Source: Dermanyssus gallinae
Lineage: Eukaryota > Arthropoda > Arachnida > Mesostigmata > Dermanyssidae
Direction of reading: 5' to 3'
DNA length: 64,000 nucleotides
Assembly (NCBI GenBank): GCA_003439945.1
Contig: QVRM01002192.1
Location: forward strand, 558,001-622,000
This document shows positions 11,395-23,816 of the stretch, in pieces; within the stretch, counting starts at the first letter, position 1, and every line of letters starts with the position of its first letter. The notes beneath the pieces were generated by a model. It was not told the origin of the DNA. It did no database searches and worked only from the letters and a program-made list of their open reading frames with translations. Made by a program: the position numbers and the translations under genes.

Positions 11395-12041
11395 GTTTAG
11401 ATGTTTCCCTTGAAGCAGTGGCTGTCTTTAACTGCCTTGATCACAACGTTTTTACTTAAACTTTGGCACACATAGTTTTATGTTTATAAGTTTAATAAAC
11501 TGTAAATTTTTTAAACTAAGACCTGACATTTTATAAAAGGTTACATGTTAGATAAGCTTATGCGTGTGACCCGATGCTCATTTTTCGGATCGATCCACAT
11601 GACATTTGAGCGAGAAAAGTAAATGTATTGCCCTGGTGGATCACGTCGTAAGGAGGTTCAATAAGCTCGTCTTAGACATTAGTACTAGCAAAATGAATGC
11701 AATATTGTTTTTTGGCCTGTTAGACCAAATAGCGTGCCAGCGTACTTTCAACTTCGTCTACATATTGTAAATCACTTATGTCTGGTCAAGTGTTCGGGGG
11801 TGGCTCTCCTAACTTACAACGTATGTCCATCCTTTGCTACGGAATTCTCCTGTGTGGGGAGGCGGTGATCCTGGCATTCTTCGCAGTTGAAGGTCTTAAA
11901 AATGACGCATTACGGGAAATATTCGCTAGCTGTCGGGGCGATTTTGTAGGGAACCTGTTTATCACTCACTGGTTTCTGCTAGTTGTGAAAGTTTATATGC
12001 TTAAAAAAATAATCTCAAAAAGGCCAGCTCCTAAACCCTAA
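11395..12041 (+). pseudogene. LINE family J relic (reverse transcriptase fragments)
   Basis: Three plus-strand pieces match the intact J copy at 30.2-31.2 kb in order. They are LDVSLEAVAVFNCLDHN (about 11403-11455, motif A), FNKLVLDISTSKMNAILF (about 11658-11712), and an 87-residue open frame from 11778 with ILCYGILLCG...KNDALREIFASC. That last piece aligns with the J segment VLLYGILIWG...QNDALRAVFGRR. The catalytic FADD box is not retained. The open frame from 11778 is therefore a retrotransposon remnant and not a novel gene. Confidence 0.65.
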
Positions 12042-12436
12042 AGTGTCGGTTAGCCGAGATTTGGGGTTCGATACCCAGCAGCCTAACTTCTCTGAGATTA
12101 TTAAAGCGAGAGCAAAACATACCTCATATGAAGCTAAAAATATCTCGTATGTGGTTCAGATCTGTTTCCTAGTTTGACAATTTTTGAAGTGTTCCTATCC
12201 CAATGATCCCATTAATCGGGCTTAGGGGGAAGCAATTTCCATCTGATAAGCGGTCATTACCGCTGTGCTATAAAAAAAAATCGGAAATTATCTGATTATA
12301 TTGCGACTGCGTTTAGTGCAAGTAAGCGATTTCTTTCCAATGGGGTTATCATTTTACCATCTGATCGTACCCTTCTATTGACTGCTAAGGCCAAATGACT
12401 TTTTCACTATCGGCACCTGTTCACTCTGCCGTCGGT

Positions 12437-12500
12437 AACGTTGTTTACTGCGTGGTGTAGTGGATAGCGGCCGACACTGTATTGGCACGACAGGGCGTGC
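12437..12500 (+). repeat. tRNA-derived SINE fragment (A box only)
   Basis: GCGTGGTGTAGTGGATAGCG resembles a tRNA 5' half with a pol III A box. No B box follows, so only a fragment is claimed. Confidence 0.35.
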
Positions 12501-12613
12501 TTCCTTGTTGTTACGGAGAACCGACACTGATTGCCAAGAAGAGCGGCGCAGGCCGTACCTCCTGCTGCAGACCAGACGCGGAGTGTGTATTGTTGTTTAA
12601 CATCGTAATATAT

Positions 12614-12740
12614 ACAGGGTCCTCCAGAATTCGTCCAACTAACTTTAAGGTCTAGTACAACTCGGTGTAATAAAGTTATTTTCCAATAGAACAAGAGGCA
12701 AAAATGCGTTCTTTTCGAGCGAGAATGAAATGACCAATAA
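12614..12740 (+). mobile_element. Single arm of the foldback (long-TIR) family, divergent copy D
   Basis: Begins with the family anchor ACAGGGT immediately after a short TA run. It has a locus-specific tip, then the conserved sub-terminal block: AACTCGGTGTAATAAAG, TTTTCCAATAGAAC, and a TTCGAGCGAGAATGAAAT stretch aligning with the GGAGTGAGGATGAAATTT of the full copies. No second arm was found nearby. Confidence 0.5.
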
Positions 12741-13065
12741 TTGTTGTATCAGGCTTTTTATCCTGACATATACTCACTAAATCCGCGATTTCGAGAGTCC
12801 CAGTCATCGTATCGACAAACCATGCCTACGTGTTTAGAGAAACATTTAGCATCTGTTGAATTGCATTCTACGCCAGTTTAAAGTAAAAGAGATGTTGCAT
12901 TGAAGATAATTGTTTAGAAATGAAATTCTTTGCAATTATTGTACTTTGACTTTCACGCTCAATTACCTATTTTTAAAGACATCTCTGCTCCCTTGTTTCA
13001 TTGGAGAAAATAAATATTTCGTCGAGTTGTGCAAAATCCCAAAGTGTGTTGTACAAATTCTGGGA

Positions 13066-13068
<3 letters not shown>

Positions 13069-13104
<36 letters not shown>
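13069..13104. repeat. (TA)n microsatellite
   Basis: About 18 TA units. Confidence 0.95.
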
Positions 13105-13106
<2 letters not shown>

Positions 13107-13384
13107 TGGTCTAAAATAATCGACACGCTCCACGACTGCAATCCAACAAAACATGCTAGGAATCCATCGTGGCATGTTTATTTATTCATGGAAAATACCG
13201 TAACTATGGTTTCATTCAAGGTACACTGTCATGCATGGGTCGCGCATCTTTTGAAAACTTGAGTATACCGTAGCTACATTACCTGAAACTCTTTGTCATT
13301 GTTAAAGTACAAAGGCAGGCTCTTTATACGCAAAGCTTTTGCAACGCTGTGATATTTGCCAAGCAATTCTCTTCTTCTTCTATT

Positions 13385-13800
13385 TAGTCTTGGTTATGTA
13401 TCGAATCGGGCAACACTGGTATGTATGTGAGAATATTTACCAAGCGAGGTGTCTGCTTGATGGCTAAAAGGATTTTTTCTTTCGGCCAGCTTGTATACAT
13501 GCTGGCACGCTGCAGCTGTTTACCCATTCTATTTTCAAATCTGCAATTGGACGGATATCAGCTTAATCTTCCATTTAACTTTGGTTATGTCTCTGAATGG
13601 AAAACACTGGCAAATATCAATTTAGGTCAATTCAAATGCATTTATTTTTTTATCCAAGGGGAACATTTTTTCCGAAGATTTACTAAGCGAGGTGCTTGCT
13701 TAAATGATCGTTTCCTTTCTTGGCCAGCTTCTATACATGCTGGCGGCCTGTAGCTGCTACCTTTCCCATTTTCAAATTTGCTATTGGACGACTGCCATGG
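13385..13800 (+). repeat. Diverged two-copy direct repeat
   Basis: Segments starting TTGGTTATGT (about 13388 and 13580) each contain CAACACTGG or AAACACTGG. They continue through AAGCGAGGTG, GGCCAGCTT..ATACATGCTGGC and TTTTCAAAT..GCAATTGGACG-like blocks in the same order. The second copy carries an extra ~60 bp. No coding function is recognised. Confidence 0.65.
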
Positions 13801-13964
13801 GGCGACTTTTCTGTTAGCGCTAAGAAACAAAGTTATTCCACTTATACCAACAATCAGTAATATCTTCTGCAATTTAAATACAAAAGGCGATGTATTCAAC
13901 AAATTATTGGCAAATCCGTTAAAAATAGATATACATGTATGCAAATACAAACAAGGAGTCAAGA

Positions 13965-13988
13965 ATATATATATATATATATATATAT
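13965..13988. repeat. (TA)n microsatellite
   Basis: About 12 TA units. Confidence 0.9.
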
Positions 13989-14589
13989 TTTTTGTTTTGC
14001 CTTATTTCAGTTCATCTCACGCCTCTTAGGCACGAACACCAACATTTTCAAGTGATGAACAGTTATGGTGACTAATGGCTTCGAAAGAGAACATTCAAGC
14101 AACTGGGAAGATAAGTTCTAGTTCTCTGCAGATGAATGCGAAAAGTATAATTAACAATGTCTAGCACTTCTCAGGCTGGACCGCATGAGAGTGAATTCCG
14201 CGAAACAATTTGCCTCTGCACATCTCCGAACAGAGTTTTTATAATATTTTAAGTTATGCTCGCCTGTTCATTCGTAGAAAGCGGGAAATGGTTCAAGGGT
14301 TAAAAATAATCTTAGCAAAGTGCTAAAGTTACATTTCTAGAAGCTGCAGCGACAGGGGAAGGCGTCGAGAGGGGGAGATCTTCAGTATATAAAGCTACTA
14401 CTTCCACAGGAGCTGCAAAAATCTTATCTCTCAAAGAAAACTGAGAAATACTGTAAACGCGTGACTGCGGGTCCTTATAGAAAATGACTGACTGCAGTTT
14501 TTAACAACCAAGGTAGTTTACAGAGAGAAAACATTCATTCGCCTATGCGGCAAAGGGAGATCTATTTATGACACTTAGAATACTTCTAG

Positions 14590-14720
14590 CAGCCGTTCTT
14601 GATAAGCGTTGCGTGAGGCCTACTATGGAATACAGCACACAATCACGTAATGTGCTTCAAGAACTTCCTACCGGGATTGAAGTCAATAGCTTACGCTGAT
14701 ATTCTAGCGGTAGCCAACTA
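14590..14720 (+). pseudogene. Faint reverse-transcriptase remnant
   Basis: LKSIAYADILAVAN is read near 14668-14710. It resembles an R1-type IAYADDLA box with the second catalytic Asp replaced. The flanks are too decayed to assign. Confidence 0.3.
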
Positions 14721-15019
14721 GGGTAGAATAAAGGAGAGTTGCAGATACGGAGAACGGTCAACCGTTCTGACTGAAGCTACTATTTTCATCAACGCCTTTG
14801 ATGGCCAAAAATGCTTTCATTCAACGATCCTGAGAGTTGTCCAGAAAACAAAGTGTTAGGTGCACTTTCATGGACTTTAGATCTGCTACCAGTCAAAATA
14901 TTATGGTGATTGGCCGTTACAACTTCGTTGGACCGTATCGGTATAGTTTTGGATAAAAAATAGTTTCGACCGTTTATCAAACTATTTCTTACAAGGGTTG
15001 GGATGCGACCAAGTGAAAA

Positions 15020-15640
15020 CTGAGTTTGACGGGGTTCATGGTGACCCTGCGCCATGTTTTGCCCTTGTTTACAACTGGATTAATAGGTTTGAAAGAGATC
15101 TCGCACTAATAATAAACCACGTTTAAAGCACCCAAAAACGGATACCTATGAGGAAAACGTGGAAAAAGTACCGTAAGTTTTGCCGCAGATGATCAAGTGA
15201 ACATTGGAAAAATAATGAAGACTTGGTTTTCTTGAGACCAACGAATCATTCTGGTCGAATACCTAGCGAGCGGTAAAACGATCACAGGAGAAAATTATCC
15301 AAGACTGCAGGTTCGCCTGCAGCAAGGATTCACTGAGAAACAGCCAGCTTTGCAAAAGAAGGTTGTGCTGTTTCATCAGGACAATAATCCACCGCACATT
15401 GGCAGGATTAGCCGAATTGAGGTTCGAACTTTGATCGACCGCCATATTCTCCGGACCTAATCCCCTCCGTCAGAAACTTGAAGAATAGATTCGGTGGAAT
15501 GCGTCTTTCCAGTAACTAAGAGGTTAAATAAATTGACTCAGGCGATACAAACGTTCTGAATCCCTGTTCGGAAAAGTACCGAGGTGCAGAAAATCTATCG
15601 AATATACTATCGTACTACTCGCAGAAAGTCTATAAAATAT
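15020..15640 (+). pseudogene. Mariner-type (IS630/Tc1) transposase relic with internal deletion
   Basis: Plus-strand frames give mariner-like pieces in correct order. GDPAPCFALVYNWINRFER (about 15040-15095) is the N-terminal HTH region. IILVEYLASGKTITGENY (about 15248-15300) follows, then KKVVLFHQDNNPPH near 15358-15400. PPYSPDLIPSVRNLKNRFGG comes next (about 15440-15500). In the D,D34D family the last block should read PSD, and here the Asp is Val. About 80-100 residues between the HTH and catalytic parts are missing, and there are stops and frameshifts. Terminal inverted repeats were not located. This is a dead element. Confidence 0.75.
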
Positions 15641-17325
15641 ACTATCGAAACTATAGGGATAGTTTATAAATAACCGTGCGCCCGAGCTACACGATCTGCA
15701 GTGTAACTGAAATATCGGTAGCAATTTTTCTGGCATGTCACAGTTTTACTTTAAGTCAGAGGCTAGCGAGTTTGTCAACCTTACATTTGTTCTATGAATA
15801 ATGAGCAAAGCAGGGGCAAACCGAACAAACACTTGCCCAATTTTAATCCGATAAAAATCTCTAAGGATTTTAGTTAAATTTTTTCTACCGAGATTTTAGA
15901 GTATTTGTACTGCCTAAGTCGAATTCTACGTCTTTAGACTGAAAATAGACATTGACAGCAGCCCTAGACGCAACTTTCGATGGTCTTCCCGCACCCAAAT
16001 TCTGCATCTTGGCCAAAGTTTGCTAAAAAAGCGTATACACGCGAATCTTTTTACTATTGGCTGAACAAACGCAGTACCCATATTGTTTTAGGCTTTTTAT
16101 CTTAAGTGTTTGTGCCCTATAGACTAATCCCCAAGGCCTCCGCTACGTCCCTAATATTGACTCGTCTGTGGCAACGATTTTCCGCAATTTTCCACATCAG
16201 AATTCGTTTTTGGGTGTTCTGCACGTGGTTTATCTTTGGATCTCTTTTAAACGCATTAATCTATTTATTATCTATCTAGCTATTGTTGTCGGTTGCAGCA
16301 CTCGCAAACTGTACACAATACTAAAATATATTGGTGGTTACTTTTTAGTGGATTTTTTACTTTTCGCAATAGGCAGACAACTGGTATGGGGTGGAACAAT
16401 GGGTGTTAAGAACAACTGTTTTATAGTACCCTCGTATCAGAAGCAACATTGTTACTTACCACATAACTGAAATTGAGAGTTGGTTATACCGTCAAGCTTC
16501 GAAACGTTGGAGACACTGCAATAACGGATACAAGGCAATCCGCTGAAAAACATGTACGACAAGCGAGACGACACAAACGAGGAAACATACTAGAAAGAGA
16601 GCGAAATATATATATATATATATATATTATTTACGGCTCCAGCGGGCTATGCACATGTTCTTACATCACAAATATATATTTTGCTATACTTAAAAAAAAA
16701 ATGTATACACATACAACATCCGTGCCAGTTAGAATAGGATAAAAAGTAAGGACTCAAAGAAGATCCAGTAATTGGTACGTATATAAAGTACCCTCGCTCT
16801 GTCTAATTTGCCCGCATCCTTCGTATATTGCTCGACTAAAAACGCAGCTTAAGAGACACCCTCGTCAGCAATTTTTAAATAAATGGCGCGTAGCTAAAGT
16901 TGTGTGTGAAGATAAGCCGAATACTTGCCGAAGTCGATCTTGACTTAAATGGTGCTGCTACGTTTCTCTTATGTCAACCAGAATTTGAGAGGTCCCAAAT
17001 CTCTACCAGTCCTTGTGTCGGGCTCTCATGAGGTCACGAGCAGTTATGGTAATAATTTCCTTGCCGCCGATCTTTCGTTTTTATTTGGCGATTATGGGAG
17101 CGATATGTGCAGGCGATTTCACTGCAACCCCACTTACGTACTTCCGCCTCCAGCTTCACTGCCGAGATCTACACCAGTTTAAAAACAACCTGCCATCCAA
17201 TGAAAATTATTTTCAATACGCCTTAAGATCTACGGATGGATAGATCTATAGGGATTTAATATTTACTTGTTATACATGTACATATTACCACTTTATATAA
17301 GTTGCGCCTTATACAGCAGCATAAT
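15641..17325. other. No recognisable gene
   Basis: AT-rich sequence with a TA tract at 16606-16628. Open frames up to 100 residues (for example 16168-16470) are hydrophobic and AT-driven and show no family motif. Confidence 0.5.
16606..16628. repeat. (TA)n microsatellite
   Basis: About 11 TA units. Confidence 0.9.
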
Positions 17326-17330
17326 CATCT

Positions 17331-17435
17331 AACTACCATCGAACCGGCGACTCCCCGGTAGATGACAACCATGACGCGCATACTCTTCCCACAGACCACG
17401 CTGCCACATCTATAGCCTCATCGAGCCCCGTCATG
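17331..17435 (-). mobile_element. tRNA-derived SINE, family 1
   Basis: On the minus strand GCAGCGTGGTCTGTGGG (A-box region) is followed by TGTCATCTACCGGGGAGTCG and CCGGTTCGATGG (B box). The same A/B arrangement recurs at 25.0, 27.6, 38.1 and 55.7 kb, which identifies a dispersed pol III-type retroposon. Confidence 0.6.
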
Positions 17436-17559
17436 CCCTGAATTTGCTGCCGTTTTAATCTCAGTGCTCATATTATGCACACAGCCAAAACTTGCTTGGT
17501 TTAGGTAACTACAGTATTTGGGCGCGTGGTTATAAAAGACTAACAGAGGAAAGGAAGTG

Positions 17560-18368
17560 CCCGCGTACTTAATATTAACCTGAGCCTTTGTCGAGCAGGA
17601 CACGACATGTTGGTCGAGACCGTAAGAGGGCAGGAGCGAAACTCCAAATCTCCGTCAACGACAAGAACGACGAGCTCCAAACGTTCACAAAAGGCATGCA
17701 GGAATGCTACATAGATATTTTTATGGCTGACAAAGCTGTCCTCTTAACAAGTAGTTACATCTGGCTCAACCTAACGACGACTACGGCACCCCCGGTCAAG
17801 CCGACGGTGGTAGATGAGACGCCTGGGCAGAGCGATGCGGCAGGATGCTGTAGACGAAGAGGCGCTTCTATTTGTGGGTAAAGGGCTAAATAATAAGAAG
17901 ATAATTGAACTGTTAATGAGGACCTTCGAGACAGCGGAACTGTTGCACTCCAATAAGAATATACATCAAGATACGGGTAAAATGCAGGTATTAAGGAGGC
18001 CCGGAAGACGTGCGTTGGAGCCAAGCAAATAAACACCCGCGTCCGTTCCTAGACAGACTATTCCTAAACAAGGTAAGAGCAAGACGAACGGCCCGATTCG
18101 AAGCAAAGGTTAATGAGGCCTGCCTTCCCGGTTGTCAGCAAAAATACCCGCCGATACGATTCTCGGTCGCCGGCAGGCCTCTTCTTTCATTAGTCCGGGT
18201 AAGCAAATACAGGTTCCCCTAAGGAGGTTCTCGGTGTAACGCTGGATAAGATAAAGTAGATGCAGGATTGTCTAGTGGCAAGTAAAGCTCCAGTGCCCGA
18301 CAGAACTTCTTCCAGAGTAACTAAGCTTATTGAAAGAGATGGCCAGTGGTATTTAGGCAATTTGTTCC
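17560..18368 (+). pseudogene. R1-clade LINE relic with large internal deletions
   Basis: Plus-strand pieces follow R1 order but skip most of the protein. An endonuclease-end segment DELQTFTKGMQECYIDIFMADKA (about 17670-17740) matches a related fragment at 25.55 kb. Later, VAGRPLLSLVRVSKY (about 18168-18212) and LGVTLDKIK (about 18230-18258) correspond to the segment after the RT palm. The catalytic RT core is absent. It ends against the 3' end of the minus-strand K element. Confidence 0.5.
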
Positions 18369-18371
18369 AAC

Positions 18372-20790
18372 TAATCAATCAATCATATTTATTTCACTCA
18401 AATAGAGTATGTACAAAATAGTTCATGCTATTATTAAACATAAATACTTGTTGTTTTGCCGTTCCACCGAGAGAAGAAGTGTAAGGATCTTCGTTGCAGT
18501 GCCGGACAATCAACCGCGTGGTACTTAGCGCATTGCTGCGAGCAGAACCGACAAATACACTGAGTAGTATAGTCTTCATGAAACTCCCTACGGGAGCATA
18601 CGAGGTGATGGAACCCGTGTACGATGTACCTGGTATATACATGCCTGTCATCGCAGGCCACCCCGGCCCACAACCAAGGAGACTTAAAGACGTCGAGCGT
18701 TCTTACCTCCGTCGCTGCTTCCGTGAATTTGCGTCGCCACTCTTCCAAGAAATGGTTAAGTGGCTCCGTCAATGGCATACGCAGCCTAAGCCGAAGCATC
18801 TCCACCACCACGCACTCCACACTCCACACACCAGACACCGCCCGTTCTACTTCGGACAATACATAGACGAAGCGGCTTCTCGCCTTGATTGAAAGGCAGA
18901 GTACTCGCTTCATGTATAGTGTGAAGCACTTTTCAAGCAAATTAAAATTAGCTTGATATAGGTGTTGCCACACTCTGTCTAAGCTATACGCCAACTTTGG
19001 CAGAGTTTTTAACATAAACAAGCGCACTGCCGTACCGACGGACAGTCGCCGTACATCTCCGACCCCTCCGTAGAGAGCTGCCAGTGCCGAGGTAACACTG
19101 TTTTCGATGTGTGTAGTAAACGATGTTCCCCTGTAGTGAATCCGGAGACCCAAGTATGGGAAAGAGTTTACAAACTCCAATGGCTTCGCGCAGCAACGAA
19201 TAACGTCGTTTGCACCTAAACGCCCGCCGCGACGAAACTTAATCGCCTTGGTTTTGCGTGAGTTTATTTCTAGCCCTTTTTTCATGAGATACGCCTCTAC
19301 CATGGCGGTAATGCGCGAGATGGCACCAATGTTACGATGAGCAACAACGATGTCATCAGCATACATCACTACCACGGCATGTTGAAACTCTTGACGCACG
19401 TATTGAACAAGGTCGGCCAGAAGCAGCGTGAACGAGGTGCAGCTTACTCCCCCTGAAGAGTCCCAACATTCTGCGTTAGCTCACGCACGCCGTTCCTTCC
19501 CTCGACCAACAGTGTATCATCGTCGAAAAAAACTAGAAATTACTCGCAGAAGAGCTCCAGCTATGCCAATCTGTCTAAAACAATCGATCATAAGATCGCG
19601 CGGAGCCTTGTCAAAGGCCTTGACGCAGTCAATGAAGACTGCATACAGGTGGCCCCCTGGACGAGACACCGCCCGTTCTACTTCGGATTGCAAAACGTGG
19701 ATGGCGTCGCGGGTCCCCATGCCTTTTCTAAATCCGAACTGCTCGGAAGGCAGAGCATTGTTTGCTATATTTGCAATCCTTTCAATAATCAGCTTACAGA
19801 ATATTTTCTTGAGCGTTCGCTCCGACGCCACTCCCCGGTACAGATTTGGGTCACTTCTATCGTCGCCGTGTTTACCCTTGAATAACAGAGAAAGCCTAGC
19901 AATGTGCCAAACTCTGGGCATTCGCCCTTCCTCCATAATTCTATTAAAGAAATCACAGAAGATCCCCTTCAAGAGCGGCTCCGATTGCACCCAATGTTCG
20001 TAGTAGACCCGATCTGGCCCACTACTTTTCCATCTAGGAAGGGATCGGATAACTCGGCATACTTCTTCTTCCTCAAAGGGAAGATTCATTGTGTGCTGCT
20101 CAAGTGTAAGTGGATACTCAACCTCTGTGGCCGCAGATTCGTCAAATGACGTTCTACCTGCTCGTCACTCAGTGAGTGCCGTATCCCCTTACGAGAGCGG
20201 TTTATGTAGGCATGGGGCTCCCTTTCTGCTCGTTCAAGTAGACGGGCTTCCTCTCGCCTCGCATGTTCGACCTTATAGTCACGGCATAGCCCTATGTAGG
20301 ACTTTCTACGAGACGCGTAGTCCTGTCTTCGTCTTGCTTGGAGCTGTGGATCTGCTCGGGCTTTTGCTAGTCTCAGCAAGCCGAGTAGTTCTATATGTCG
20401 GAGGTAACAAGTCCGTGTGAACCACGGCCGGGATCTCCGCGGCTTGAACTTTTTCCACTTAACTGCTCTCTGCATTACTCCTTCGAGAGTCCGACAGCAG
20501 ACATCTACATCACTTCCGGCCAAGACACTCTCAATACCGACTGGAAGCGCGGCTAAATCGAGTTGACGGGTCGGCTTCTTCTGTAAACGTTTCTGCTGTT
20601 CCTGCCCTAGAGCAGGCACGCTGTACTACAGCTCGTACAGGTAGATGCTTTCTTGAAGCAAGCTCCAGAACTTCAAAGCTCTGAAACTCAGTACGATCAA
20701 GATTATGCAACAATAAGTCTATGGTACTCCTGCCGCTATGGCAGACGTAGGTGAAGTCATTTCGTGCAAATTTTAGGCAATTCGTAAACA
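18372..20790 (-). pseudogene. LINE family K, best copy: endonuclease end, RT and C-terminal zinc knuckle
   Basis: The minus strand encodes the endonuclease C-terminus (FTYVCHSGRSTIDLLLHN ... RKHLPV, about 20745-20610), a basic linker, then RT. RT blocks include KSSGPDRVYYEHW, HIARLSLLFKGK, EQFGFRKGMGTRDA, VFIDCVKAFDKAPR, GVSCTSFTLLLADL and the catalytic MYADDIVVAH. A KFRRGGRLG segment follows, then the thumb and a CRFC...CAKYHAVDC zinc knuckle (about 18560-18510). Frame changes fall near 20150, at an A7 run (19526-19532) and at a C5 run (19449-19453). Both RT breaks are single-base homopolymer length changes. The 3' UTR ends with AATAAA and an (ATTG)n tail at 18373-18386. It is 5'-truncated within the endonuclease. 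The clade was not assigned. Confidence 0.85.
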
Positions 20791-20814
20791 GGCTTCAAAT
20801 GTAGAAGAGGGTTG

Positions 20815-20955
20815 CTAAAGAGTGGTCTTTGGTGTGGGAGAAGGCGGCCTTAGTTCTCGTCCTTAAACCTGGTGAGAGAACAGGCCCATTTGCCTACCGC
20901 GGTATCTGTCTCTTTCTGAACAGGCGTACTTTCGTCATCCTACTGAAAGTACGTT
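20815..20955 (+). pseudogene. R1-type reverse transcriptase fragment
   Basis: The plus strand reads VWEKAALVLVLKPGERTGPF then AYRGICLF. This matches the RT block with W-x-A-x-LVL-x-KPGK and YRPICLL found in R1-like elements. It lies head-to-head with the 5' end of the K copy. Confidence 0.6.
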
Positions 20956-22690
20956 TCTGAAAAACAGCTAAGTATAAACTCCTTTCGATACAGAGGGTTA
21001 TGTCCATGAGGGTGAGTGGGACATACTGCACCGCCTCAACAGGCGCTGTCCACAGGAAATGGAACAAGGCGTTTGCCTTTTTTGCGCGCTATAATCATGA
21101 TCTATGGCTGTTAGAACAGCGCCCGTTATGTGCTGTTCGTGCATTAAAGTCATACAGGTTGCCAGTTGTATAAAAGGAATGCGCCAGTTTTGCTACCCTT
21201 CTTACAATCGGCGTGACGTGTACTCGGCGGTCTTTCAGCCCGGCGGCGACCGATGCGTTCGAAGGATTGGCGACAATAGGATGGAGGTAGGCAAGCAGAC
21301 GTAGGAATATATATAGATATAGGGGTCTGTGTTTACACATATATATATTCCTGTAGTATATTCAGTATGAGACAAGAATGAATTCTGGCGGCGAAACGGT
21401 TTCGTGCTAACTGCTAGGACGTAGCGCGTTGAGTGAAAGTGTTACCGAGTAATATCACGAAGTGGTGCGGCTTCTACGGTTCTGTTGGGAACAACCTCAG
21501 ACGGGTTAAGAGAACAAAAGAGTAGTACAGCATGTCATCATGAGGCGAAAAATAACACTCAGAATGAAAAAAGTAAGCAACGCCTTTGCGGGGCAGGTCA
21601 AGACGCGGTGCTAAAGGAAGTAACAGTTATGCCCTCAGAAGGGTATCGGCGCACATCTCAGGCTAAAGAAGTACAGGCGAGACGCATAGCGCGTGAGATA
21701 TATGCGCATATGTGAAACTCCTCTCTGACGGCGTCGAATAAATGCCATGCAATTACACGAAGCCTCTAGATTTCAGGAGCAATACAGGTTTAACAGATTT
21801 CTAACTTTTATACTAGTGCTCTCAACGACGCGTGTGCATCTAGTATTTCCCCAAACCTCTCACTAAAAAAGACTGTATAAATTACGGCGAGAAGTAGATT
21901 CAGCGGGCCGGCATTGTCCATCAGGTTTTTGACGTCCCACCGAACAAAGAGCCATCCCAGATCTGTCGCACGCACAGAGCACATGAAGGACAATTTTGGC
22001 CGGTGCTAGGCAAATGCCCGAATGGACACATCGCATTAGCCCCTGGCATGTGCGCTAAATAGTCGGCCAACACAGTTGTTTGGTAAGTCTACATCCACCC
22101 TTCCCCCTATTCGCAATAAAGTTTGTTAAATTACATTTTTTAGTGATTAAAATTAAATGCATTTGTTGCATCCACCCTTGCAATATAAATGCGATCCAAT
22201 GCGCTCAACCCTTGCAGTTGATGTTGAGCTTAGTCGAGTGGTGTTGAGTCGAAAACACTCGAGAAGCTAAATCGCTCACGATGATCGAGGCTACAGAAGT
22301 AGTGAAATTGTTTAGATTAGTGCAGCTGAGCTTAAAATCAAGGGTACTGTTAAATTGAACGGTTAGGGCAGGATCCCTATATCTGTCTCTGGATATGTGT
22401 AAAAAGGAGCCCTTATTTAGATCTTAAAATGCAATTAGTAGAATTATTTTCAAATTGTGATATCTCCCTTCACTGGTAGTATATACACATAGGCTATTAC
22501 GTAATGTCCCGCGATCTTTGCAGGCGCAATAATTAATTTTCAAGTACCCGAAGTTGACGAGACTTCATGGCCTTGAGCTGTTACTGTGTAATCCTCTCTT
22601 TCATGTGTAACTGTTGCTGGCCTGCTGAAATGCTGGCCTGTCTGTGTAACTCTTATAGCAAACTTGTCTGTATAATTTTTATAGCAAAAT
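20956..22690. other. No assignable gene
   Basis: Open frames are short and unrecognised. The only structural item is a 12-bp inverted repeat (AGGAATATATAT at 21303-21314 with ATATATATTCCT at 21341-21352). Confidence 0.45.
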
Positions 22691-23599
22691 TATTCCATTT
22701 CTCTTTGTCTACTATGTATTGCTTTCCCGTTTTTGTTCGTATTCGTATTTTTTTTCCAAGAGCTTCTTCACGACCGTGTTCCGTCGACATGCTATGGTAA
22801 CTGGAGGACCAATGCAGGCGTTGCGTTATGCGGGTTTATAAAGTTTTAATTTATGTATCCTTGCAGATCTGCGTGGTTCCAGTGTGAGCTACAGTACGAG
22901 TAATTTTACATATTTATAGGTAAACATATATTTGTGTCTCGAATGTCACCAACACGCAACCCATCTTAGTTACAGCACAGAGCAGCCAATCCGTTGTCGT
23001 CAGGTAACTTGAGACACTACTGACTCCAGGAGTGAGGAATCGCGGTGCGCCGAAGCAAGGCAAATTTTAAAAAAGTTCGATTTTCAGGCGTCGCTTTGCG
23101 AAAATGAGGCTCGGGTTGCAACACATCTTACCTATTTAAGGCGTCTATTCTTACGCAGTATGATTAACAATATAGTGCAAAACGCGATAGGCCATATTGC
23201 ATGCTCGCCTATTTGGACATTTTTAGTGCATACGACACACTTAAACAGAATGTGATTAGGCGGATTAGGGGAGGGTGGAAAAACTCCAGTCTTTACCAAT
23301 TAAAGAAAAACGCTTCGATTATATATCTCAGCAGATGCACATACTAGATAACACAAAATTGCCACACATATTATCCTCGATTTCAGACCGACATTATACT
23401 GTAATTAGCACTCTTTGAATAACTGCCGCTCTTAAAATTGACGCTCTAACTTGTGAATCGTTCACAGGAGTATATCTATTCATAGGGCGCAATACGATAA
23501 ATTACGTTTTGCGCTCGATGCCACTGTATTTTAGTTGTAGGTTCTTCGTTATGTATTCTATGCTGTGTTGCGGCCTATTATATCTATCCGCATTCAATG
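22690..23599 (+). pseudogene. LINE family S, copy 1 (RT motif A region)
   Basis: A diverged direct repeat of 25985-27495. Collinear blocks include CTGGAGGACCAATG near 22802 and CATATTGCATGCTCGCC near 23193. The latter lies in the frame CMLAYLDIFSAYDTLKQNVI, a typical RT motif A (LD..-AYD). Another shared block surrounds GTTCACAGGAGTATATC near 23460. No intact ORF remains. Confidence 0.6.
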
Positions 23600-23736
23600 C
23601 GCGGAGCAAGTGATTGCTCTCAACTCTCACTTCGAAACAAGACTTCCCATAGACCATGTCCCACTGGAAAAAACATTTGCTGTAACGAGCTCTACAATTT
23701 CATTTGCGCTCTTCACATATTCCTCAAACACCCTGT
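23600..23736 (-). mobile_element. Single arm of the foldback (long-TIR) family, copy E
   Basis: On the minus strand the arm starts ACAGGGTG directly against a 124-bp (TA)n tract. After a locus-specific tip it matches the 31.38 kb arm closely: AATTGTAGAGCTCGTTA, TTTTTTCCAGTGGGACATGG and TCTTGTTTCGAAGTGAGAGT. It is cut off where family S sequence begins. Confidence 0.6.
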
Positions 23737-23748
23737 ATATATATATAT

Positions 23749-23800
<52 letters not shown>

Positions 23801-23816
23801 ATATATATATATATAT

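Noticed and set aside
11778..12041. Novel small membrane protein of 87 residues
   Set aside because: Aligns with the LINE J RT thumb (LYGILIWG...QNDALRAVF) and is flanked by other J pieces in order.
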